11,762 nucleotides of DNA from NCBI GenBank assembly GCA_036562185.1, contig DATCKN010000121.1:1-11762 (forward strand), in the 5' to 3' direction. This document shows positions 6,913-11,762 of this stretch, one piece after another. The first letter of the stretch is position 1, and the number at the start of each line of letters is the position of its first letter. A model generated the notes under the pieces. It made no database searches and was not told the origin of the DNA. It saw nothing but the letters and a program-made list of their open reading frames with translations. Position numbers and translations under genes: made by a program. This DNA comes from Thermoclostridium sp036562185 (GTDB taxonomy: Bacteria > Bacillota > Clostridia > DSM-8532).

Positions 6913-7831
6913 GAGTATTTGGGCCGACGTGGATCATGTAATGTGCCAGCTTCTTGCAGCAGAGTTGACCAACCGTATTCCGGTTGTATATTGGGGTATG
7001 GAAAGCCTGTATAGCGAGTCAATTACTACAAATGCATATGAGTTGTTCTTCGAACCCGTTTCGAATTTTTCGGTACATGAAATTGTTCGTCCGGAATATT
7101 CATTTTACCCGACTGTATGGAATTCGGAAAACATACTTGCAGAAGACAGCGACAGATATAAAATGGAAGGCCGGGATTTGAAAAGCCTGATGAAAAGTGA
7201 AGCCAATATTGTTGTCAGCGACATTTACTATCCGTTAAGCTCCATATTGGCATGGACCAACAGGGCGCATTGGTCTTTCGGGAAAACCCCTTACCAGGTT
7301 TACCGGTACCTTTATGACAAATACCTGAAGCCAAAGCCTGAAGTGAAGCGCGAAATAAAAAAATATATAAATACAACCCCCAATTTCAGGGATGAAAAAC
7401 CAATACTGGGCATACACTGCCGTTCTAATGCAATCGTGAATGAAGTAGCACAGCTTTATGATTTGAACGAATTGTATAAGCCTTATATCTGGCATTTTAT
7501 TGAACGGTATAACATAAGGCATATCTTTTTAATAACCGATTCCAGGAAAATACTGAAGGATTACAGGAAATTGTACGATAAAAACGGAATGCTCTTATAT
7601 ACCGACAGCAAAAAACGGCCGCTTAAAGAAAGAATCCCCACATTCCTTCAGGATTATCCGAACAAGAGGCACAAAGGAGTAGAGCTGGTCAAGGATACCA
7701 TTGAGGTCATAAAGGACACGTACCTCGCTGCACAATGCGACTTCTTTATAGGCAACGGTTATTCAAGCCTGTCAAATACAGTGCTGAGGCTTAAAGACTG
7801 GTCTGAAACCAATATTAAACTGTTATATTAA
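6872..7831 (+). CDS. GT23-like fucosyltransferase paralog with altered motif I and a 7-residue duplication
   Basis: Third tandem paralog of this operon, 319 residues, ending at KLLY without a tail. The N-terminal half resembles the preceding gene closely (ADVDHVMCQLLAAEL and RIPVV), but synonymous sites differ widely, so the duplication is old. Motif I reads HCRSNAI (182-188): Arg184 is kept but the Asp and Lys are Ala187 and Ile188. Just before motif III there is a tandem repeat, ELVKDTI then EVIKDTY (271-284), where the paralogs have a single unit; Asp282 and Ser298 keep the correct spacing. It may be inactive, a partner subunit, or use another donor. Start ATG 6872 gives the paralog-like N-terminus, with GGAGG (6856-6860) 11 bases upstream; an in-frame stop just before excludes longer forms. 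The next gene begins 31 bases on. Confidence 0.8.
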   Translation: MQMNRYLLIKSLGKSIWADVDHVMCQLLAAELTNRIPVVYWGMESLYSESITTNAYELFFEPVSNFSVHEIVRPEYSFYPTVWNSENILAEDSDRYKMEGRDLKSLMKSEANIVVSDIYYPLSSILAWTNRAHWSFGKTPYQVYRYLYDKYLKPKPEVKREIKKYINTTPNFRDEKPILGIHCRSNAIVNEVAQLYDLNELYKPYIWHFIERYNIRHIFLITDSRKILKDYRKLYDKNGMLLYTDSKKRPLKERIPTFLQDYPNKRHKGVELVKDTIEVIKDTYLAAQCDFFIGNGYSSLSNTVLRLKDWSETNIKLLY

Positions 7832-7862
7832 TATTGCTTTCAAAAGAGGGGAGGGATTAATT

Positions 7863-8795
7863 TTGAATTCCAGTGAACTTAAATATATTGAGTTAATCAA
7901 GAGCAGATATCCCCAGATGGATCTGTCAAAAATAGAGTTCAACAAGACCGATGGGAGTTACTGCGATATCGCTGTTGTAAATAATGAAGTTGTATTCAAG
8001 TTTGCAAAATATGACTGGAGTGCTGTATACCTGAAAAACGAAGCCGTTGTGATGGGCTTTGTCAGGAATTATATTAACATGCCCTTGCCGGATGTGGAGT
8101 TAATTTATCCGAACGTATCGAAACGCAGTTTTATCGCTGGTTCACCGCTATATCGCAATATTTTGCTGAAGCTTGATCACAATGCTCAGGACGCTATTGC
8201 AAGGCAAATTGCCGGTTTCCTGAATCAGCTGCATTCCGTCCCTGAGAAGAAAGCAAAACATGCAGGAATTGGAGACTCCCAGATGAACCGTACGCGGGAA
8301 GACTGGCTTATGGAACTCGAGACAATGCAAAGGAAAATCTCTCCATATTGTACCAATTACGTAAAAGAGTATTTACGCCAGATTATCCAGCCTGCGACTG
8401 AAAATGAAGAATTTTTCGAATTCCGGCCTGTACTTATACACGGAGACTTGGTGCCCAATCACATCATATTTGACAAAACATCTAAAAAACTGAACGGTAT
8501 AATCGGTTTTGGCAATGCAGGATTTGGAGATCCGGCCTATGATTTCGGAATGCTTATGGATCATTTGGGAGAAAGTTTCATAATGCGGATGCAAAAGTAC
8601 TATCCTGTTTCTCCTGAGACCCTTGACAGAGCCAGGTTTTATGCTTATATCAGCAGTTTCATGTGGTACAGGGATATTTGCGATATGATTTCAACACGTG
8701 ATTTTTCCCGATTCCAAATCCCTGCAAAGGACAGGGATATTACACCCATGGCGACATTATCCCAGATGGTAAAAGGCAGGTCGTACAAAAAATGA
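7863..8795 (+). CDS. Aminoglycoside phosphotransferase-fold protein with altered metal-binding motif
   Basis: Member of the APH/choline-kinase-like superfamily, 310 residues. The N-lobe has the likely ATP-binding Lys46 (VVFKFAK) and Glu60. The catalytic loop LIHGDLVPNH gives Asp195 and Asn199. The following motif, normally IDFG or IDFGD, reads IIGFGN (213-218): the Mg-binding Asp is Gly215 and the next Asp is Asn218. The later GDPAYDFG block is intact. It is therefore a kinase fold with a damaged metal site, possibly a pseudokinase. A true drug-resistance role is unlikely; in this setting a small-molecule, lipid or glycan kinase role, or a binding role, is more plausible. TTG 7863 is 8 bases after the strong GGAGG in the GAGGGGAGGG tract. 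It follows the third glycosyltransferase by 31 bases and looks co-transcribed. Confidence 0.8.
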   Translation: MNSSELKYIELIKSRYPQMDLSKIEFNKTDGSYCDIAVVNNEVVFKFAKYDWSAVYLKNEAVVMGFVRNYINMPLPDVELIYPNVSKRSFIAGSPLYRNILLKLDHNAQDAIARQIAGFLNQLHSVPEKKAKHAGIGDSQMNRTREDWLMELETMQRKISPYCTNYVKEYLRQIIQPATENEEFFEFRPVLIHGDLVPNHIIFDKTSKKLNGIIGFGNAGFGDPAYDFGMLMDHLGESFIMRMQKYYPVSPETLDRARFYAYISSFMWYRDICDMISTRDFSRFQIPAKDRDITPMATLSQMVKGRSYKK

Positions 8796-8862
8796 ATTGT
8801 GACATCGGGATAAGATTTTGAATAGAATATTGATACAGGAATATATATTGGGAGATGGTCGA

Positions 8863-9315
8863 GTGAATTATACCTCTGCTGATCTAAGCCGCCTTGCAAT
8901 CAGGGGAGTCATTTTTGACGGTTACAGTAAAAAGCAAGTGGATAACCTCCTTGCAGAAATAATTGAAGATTATAACGAGATGAATAACAGTATCCATGAG
9001 CTGAAATGCCAGATATCTTCTCTGAATGAGACCGTACAACATTATAAGGTGCTTGAAGAATCGCTGCAGCATTCCATCCTGGTTGCACAGCATACCGCCG
9101 AACAAATAAAGGCAAATGCATGCGATAAGGCCAAAAACATCATTGAAGAAGCAGAGCTAAAAGCACAGAAAATTATTGACGATGCTACCAATGAGGCCAG
9201 AAACATCCAGCTTAAATATGAACAGCTTAAAAATGAAGTATTTACATTCAAAACAAAATCGGAAGCATTGCTTCAGGCCCAGATGGACGTCCTTAAACAG
9301 CTGTTTTCCGAGTAA
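8863..9315 (+). CDS. DivIVA-like coiled-coil protein
   Basis: About 150 residues resembling DivIVA/GpsB-type cytoplasmic scaffold proteins that bind curved or septal membrane. The N-terminal block FDGYSKKQVDNLLAEI (18-33) corresponds to the FRGYDEDEVNEFL signature. Then comes a long heptad-like coiled coil with the family pattern of AEQIKANACDKAKNI and AELKAQKIIDDA. The Arg that follows the membrane-inserting Phe in Bacillus DivIVA is Asp19 here. GTG 8863 is preferred: GGGAG (8850-8854) sits 8 bases upstream and the start fits DivIVA length. An in-frame TTG at 8818 would add 15 residues without a good ribosome site. It is the last gene of the glycosyltransferase operon, 67 bases after the kinase-like gene, so it may localise the glycosylation enzymes or the cell surface region they act on. 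Confidence 0.78.
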   Translation: MNYTSADLSRLAIRGVIFDGYSKKQVDNLLAEIIEDYNEMNNSIHELKCQISSLNETVQHYKVLEESLQHSILVAQHTAEQIKANACDKAKNIIEEAELKAQKIIDDATNEARNIQLKYEQLKNEVFTFKTKSEALLQAQMDVLKQLFSE

Positions 9316-9337
9316 AAGGAAATTTCTGAAAAAGACA

Positions 9338-9373
9338 GGGGGGATAGCTCAATTTAATGTATTGTATCCCCCC
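9338..9373. terminator. Bidirectional terminator between convergent operons
   Basis: GGGGGGATA (9338-9346) and TATCCCCCC (9365-9373) form a perfect 9-bp stem. An inner CAAT/ATTG pairing lies in the 18-base loop. On the + strand GGATTTTATTTC follows; on the - strand TGTCTTTTT follows. It sits between the stop codons of the DivIVA-like gene and fcl and probably serves both. Confidence 0.75.
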
Positions 9374-9378
9374 GGATT

Positions 9379-10311
9379 TTATTTCTGCAGCATATTGACA
9401 TAATATTCATATTCCCTGCGGAGCCCCTCTTTTATATCTATTTTAGGTTTCCAGCCCATTGACGTGATTTTTGAATTATCCAGGACTCTCCGTGGTGTTC
9501 CGTCGGGTTTTGAGGAATCAAACACCAATTCCCCGTTGTAACCGACAACATCGCGTATAAGCTCGGCCAGCTCCCTTATGCTTATTTCTTCTCCCGAACC
9601 GATATTAACCAGCTCGCTGCCATCGTAGTTCTGCATCAGGTAAAGGCAGGCTTCGGCCATGTCATCCACATATAAAAATTCCCGTAAAGGCTTGCCGGTT
9701 CCCCACAACTCAACATATGGCAGGTTTTGAGTTTTTGCTTTGTGGAATTTTACCATCATGGAAGGGATTACATGGGAGTTGTAAGCGTCAAACCTGTCAT
9801 TTACGCCATACAGATTAGCCGGCATAACCGAAATATAACGGGTACCGTATTGCTTGTTGTATGACTGGCACATTTTAATTCCGGATATTTTCGCTAAAGC
9901 ATAAGCTTCATTCGTGGGTTCCAGTGGACCGGTAAGCAGGTATTCCTCTTTAATGGGCTGAGGACACAGTTTCGGATAAATGCATGCACTTCCCAGGAAC
10001 ATCAGCTTTTTTACTTTATTTTGAAAAGCACTTCGTATCACATTACATTCAATAAGCATGTTCTCCATGATGAAATCCGCAGGGTAGGTGTCATTTGCAT
10101 GAATTCCGCCTACTTTTGCGGCAGCCAGGAACACATATTCCGGTTTTTCCTCATTAAAGAACTTTTCGCATTCTGCCTGGTTTGTCAAGTCCAGTTCGCT
10201 ATGTGTCCTCTGTATTATATTTTCATATCCGTATCTTTTAAGGCATCTGACAATGGCCGAACCAACCATTCCTGTATGGCCTGCCACATATATCCTGCTG
10301 TTTTTTTCCAT
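9379..10311 (-). CDS. fcl: GDP-L-fucose synthase
   Basis: Converts GDP-4-keto-6-deoxy-D-mannose to GDP-L-fucose by 3,5-epimerisation and NADPH-dependent reduction, the second step of de novo GDP-fucose synthesis in the cytoplasm. The 310-residue protein has the Rossmann motif GHTGMVGS (11-18), the AAAKVGGI block (63-70) and Cys110 in SACIYP. The YALAK pair is Tyr137 and Lys141, and His180 is in NSHVIP. These correspond to the catalytic Cys109, Tyr136, Lys140 and His179 of the E. coli enzyme, one residue offset. The ATG is 8 bases after AAGGAG-type sequence. It follows gmd by 24 bases on the same strand and converges on the glycosyltransferase operon. Alternative family members such as other 4-reductases are unlikely given the complete catalytic set and the partner gene. 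Confidence 0.95.
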   Translation of the reverse strand: MEKNSRIYVAGHTGMVGSAIVRCLKRYGYENIIQRTHSELDLTNQAECEKFFNEEKPEYVFLAAAKVGGIHANDTYPADFIMENMLIECNVIRSAFQNKVKKLMFLGSACIYPKLCPQPIKEEYLLTGPLEPTNEAYALAKISGIKMCQSYNKQYGTRYISVMPANLYGVNDRFDAYNSHVIPSMMVKFHKAKTQNLPYVELWGTGKPLREFLYVDDMAEACLYLMQNYDGSELVNIGSGEEISIRELAELIRDVVGYNGELVFDSSKPDGTPRRVLDNSKITSMGWKPKIDIKEGLRREYEYYVNMLQK

Positions 10312-10335
10312 GCATATCTCTCCTTAATCCAATTT

Positions 10336-11346
10336 CTACTCGCCAAGATCGCTTTTCACCATCATTTCAACCAATTCTTCAAAGGATACTCTGGGCTTCC
10401 AGCCAAGCTTGGTTTTTGCCTTTGTCGGATCACCCAGCAGCAGATCCACTTCTGCAGGCCTGAAGAACTCTTTGCTGACCCGAACCAGTACCTTGCCGGT
10501 ATCCTTATCCACACCTTTTTCTTCTAAACCTTTTCCTTCCCAGATAAGATTGATTCCTACAGCCTTAAAGGCCAGTTCACAGAATTCTCTTACAGTATGG
10601 GTTTCTCCCGTTGCAACTACATAGTCATCGGGTTTTTCCTGCTGCAGTATGAGCCACATGGCTTCAACATAGTCTCCGGCAAATCCCCAGTCCCTCTTTG
10701 CGTCAAGATTACCAAGGTATAAGCAGTCTATTTTTCCACGAAGTATGTTAGCGATCCCTCTTGTAATTTTCCGTGTGACAAAGGTTTCACCCCTTCTTGG
10801 CGACTCGTGATTGAAAAGAATTCCGTTGCAGGCAAACAAGTCATAGGATTCACGGTAATTTACCGTTATCCAGTAGGCATACAGCTTGCTTACCGCATAA
10901 GGGCTTCTCGGGTAAAAGGGGGTGTTTTCATTCTGAGGTATCTCCCTGACTTTTCCGAACAGTTCACTGGAGGAAGCCTGGTAAAATTTAATTTTTGGGT
11001 TAACTTCCCTGATGCTTTCCAATAAAATAACAGTGCCTATGGCATTTACATCTCCTGTATATTGCGGTATATCAAAGGAAACTTTAACATGGCTTTGTGC
11101 TGCCAGATTATAAACCTCATCGGGTTCTATCTTATACAGTATTCTGTTAAGGCTGCCTGCATCGGTCATATCGCCATAATGCAAAGTCACCCTTTTAGGT
11201 TCACCGAGCAGGTGGCTGATCCTGTTTGTATTATCTATACTGCTTCTTCTGACAAGACCATGCACTTCATATCCTTTTTCAAGTAAAAATTCAGCCAGAT
11301 AAGAACCATCCTGACCGGTGATTCCTGTAATAAACGCTTTGCTCAT
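10336..11346 (-). CDS. gmd: GDP-mannose 4,6-dehydratase
   Basis: Extended SDR that makes GDP-4-keto-6-deoxy-D-mannose, the substrate of the following fcl product; the intermediate can also feed rhamnose or perosamine branches. Visible: GITGQDGSY (8-16), VRRSSIDNTNRI (32-43), the active-site strand ASSSELFG (124-131) with Ser126 where E. coli Gmd has Thr, and YAVSK with Tyr150 and Lys154. FNHESPRRGETFVTRKI is highly characteristic of this family. I start at ATG 11346 (MSKAFITG), 8 bases after AGGAGG; the in-frame ATG at 11352 is only 2 bases from that site. Length 336 is normal for the short bacterial form. First gene of the gmd-fcl operon; its leader contains a terminator-like hairpin. Confidence 0.96.
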   Translation of the reverse strand: MSKAFITGITGQDGSYLAEFLLEKGYEVHGLVRRSSIDNTNRISHLLGEPKRVTLHYGDMTDAGSLNRILYKIEPDEVYNLAAQSHVKVSFDIPQYTGDVNAIGTVILLESIREVNPKIKFYQASSSELFGKVREIPQNENTPFYPRSPYAVSKLYAYWITVNYRESYDLFACNGILFNHESPRRGETFVTRKITRGIANILRGKIDCLYLGNLDAKRDWGFAGDYVEAMWLILQQEKPDDYVVATGETHTVREFCELAFKAVGINLIWEGKGLEEKGVDKDTGKVLVRVSKEFFRPAEVDLLLGDPTKAKTKLGWKPRVSFEELVEMMVKSDLGE

Positions 11347-11399
11347 TGGCATACCCTCCTATGGCATAATGATTTTTCCTTCTGTTTCGTCTGATTGCG

Positions 11400-11432
11400 A
11401 AAAAAATGCTTTGCCGGTAAAACCGAGCAAAG
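11400..11432 (-). terminator. Terminator-like hairpin in the gmd leader, - strand
   Basis: CTTTGC (11409-11414) pairs with GCAAAG (11427-11432) and CGG with CCG, one A bulged, around a TAAAA loop. Read on the - strand the stem is followed after GCA... by seven T (11400-11406). It faces gmd and stands 54 bases before its start codon, an attenuator-like position. There is no T-run on the + strand side. Confidence 0.55.
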
Positions 11433-11450
11433 AAAATGATAAATCTGGTC

Positions 11451-11478
11451 TTGATACATTAATATGCAGACAGATTAT
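11451..11478 (+). promoter_or_regulatory. Candidate sigma-A promoter for the DNRLRE-type gene
   Basis: TTGATA (11451-11456), 16 bases, then GATTAT (11473-11478): five and four matches to the -35 and -10 consensus. It would start transcription near 11485, about 44 bases before ATG 11529. The inverted repeat at 11474 overlaps its -10 and start. No equally good promoter was seen for the divergent gmd gene. Confidence 0.35.
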
Positions 11479-11499
11479 GTAATGTTACATTTACATAAT
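11474..11499. promoter_or_regulatory. 9-bp inverted repeat, possible operator
   Basis: ATTATGTAA (11474-11482) and TTACATAAT (11491-11499) are a perfect inverted repeat with an 8-base spacer that contains a further TTACAT, so ATGTAA/TTACAT occurs as nested half-sites. It lies between the divergent gmd and DNRLRE-type genes and overlaps the candidate promoter. A dimeric regulator site is plausible; the regulator is not known. Confidence 0.4.
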
Positions 11500-11528
11500 T
11501 GTCCGGAAGAAGGCAAAGAAAGGACTCA

Positions 11529-11762
11529 ATGAAAAATGATGATAGCATATGCAACTTTCCATTTAACAAAGAATATGATGATCATGGGCAAAAGGTGCAT
11601 GACCAAGTGGAAAAAGTCGGCACTTTCCGGGTTTACCGGGCTCAAAACGATAAGGAGAACATTTATAAACAAAGAAAGGATGTGACAAGAATGCCTACGG
11701 TAATGATTGGTATTCCCGAGACAACGTTTGTATCGTCAGCTCAACCGACACAGAATTTTTCA
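11529..11762 (+). CDS. Probable DNRLRE-domain surface protein, N-terminal fragment
   Basis: Open reading frame running off the window. From the in-frame ATG at 11691 it reads MPTVMIGI then ETTFVSSAQPTQNFS, which resembles the opening beta-strand of DNRLRE (CBM96-like) domains: a hydrophobic strand, D/T-T-F/Y-V, then P-x-x-N-F/Y. Such domains occur in large clostridial extracellular or spore-associated proteins. The start is not settled. ATG 11691 has AAGAAAGGA 10 bases upstream and fits the family start. ATG 11529 has AAAGGA 5 bases upstream and adds 54 hydrophilic residues with no stop codon. Neither form shows a signal peptide. It is transcribed away from gmd. A role as glycan acceptor is inference only; with about 24 family residues visible the assignment is tentative. 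Confidence 0.5.
   Translation, partial: MKNDDSICNFPFNKEYDDHGQKVHDQVEKVGTFRVYRAQNDKENIYKQRKDVTRMPTVMIGIPETTFVSSAQPTQNFS

Noticed and set aside
7863..8795. Antibiotic resistance gene
   Set aside because: Only the general APH fold is recognisable; the metal motif is altered and the context is glycan synthesis.
8818..8862. TTG start at 8818 for the DivIVA-like gene, and a promoter TTGAAT-N18-TATATA in the same stretch
   Set aside because: The GTG at 8863 has the better ribosome site and family length. The promoter match is weak, and its start would fall almost on the GTG.

Overview
The window looks like part of a surface-glycan locus from a spore-forming clostridial Bacillota. The signs are strong AGGAGG-type ribosome binding sites, GTG and TTG starts, moderate GC (low-to-mid 40s % by eye), a DivIVA-like protein and a DNRLRE-type surface protein at the edge. 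The genus cannot be fixed from the sequence; a relative of Acetivibrio or Thermoclostridium is only a guess.

Layout. (1) Positions 1-3899, + strand: the 3' part of a fucosyltransferase-like gene, then a pyruvate-dehydrogenase-type E1 alpha/E1 beta pair, then an extended SDR nucleotide-sugar enzyme. Spacing is tight, so this is one operon entering from the left. (2) 3900-4649: a 750-base gene-free stretch holding three copies of an ~82-92 bp repeat (one inverted, two direct), a terminator and a promoter. (3) 4650-9315, + strand: three further fucosyltransferase-like paralogs with overlapping ends, an aminoglycoside-phosphotransferase-fold protein lacking a metal-binding Asp, and a small DivIVA-like coiled-coil protein. 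(4) 9338-9373: a bidirectional terminator. (5) 9379-11346, - strand: gmd-fcl, which make GDP-L-fucose from GDP-D-mannose. (6) 11400-11528: a terminator-like hairpin in the gmd leader, a promoter and a 9-bp inverted repeat. (7) From 11529, + strand: the start of a probable DNRLRE-domain surface protein, cut by the window end.

How it may work together. Gmd and Fcl supply GDP-L-fucose. The four paralogs carry the residue pattern of the GT23 (FUT8/NodZ) fucosyltransferase fold and are the likely users of that donor. The E1 pair has no E2 or E3 partner in view and sits beside a sugar-nucleotide SDR. By analogy with the avilamycin AviB1/AviB2 proteins it may attach a two-carbon unit to a keto-sugar, giving a branched sugar. 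The DivIVA-like protein could place the machinery at a membrane or pole, and the DNRLRE protein is a candidate glycan-bearing surface protein. These functional links are inference.

Most unusual points: a four-member array of GT23-like enzymes with divergent catalytic motifs; E1 enzymes inside a glycan locus; a kinase-fold protein with an altered metal site; a DivIVA-like protein with the usual membrane-inserting Arg replaced by Asp; and a repeat cluster with hairpin and pseudoknot potential.
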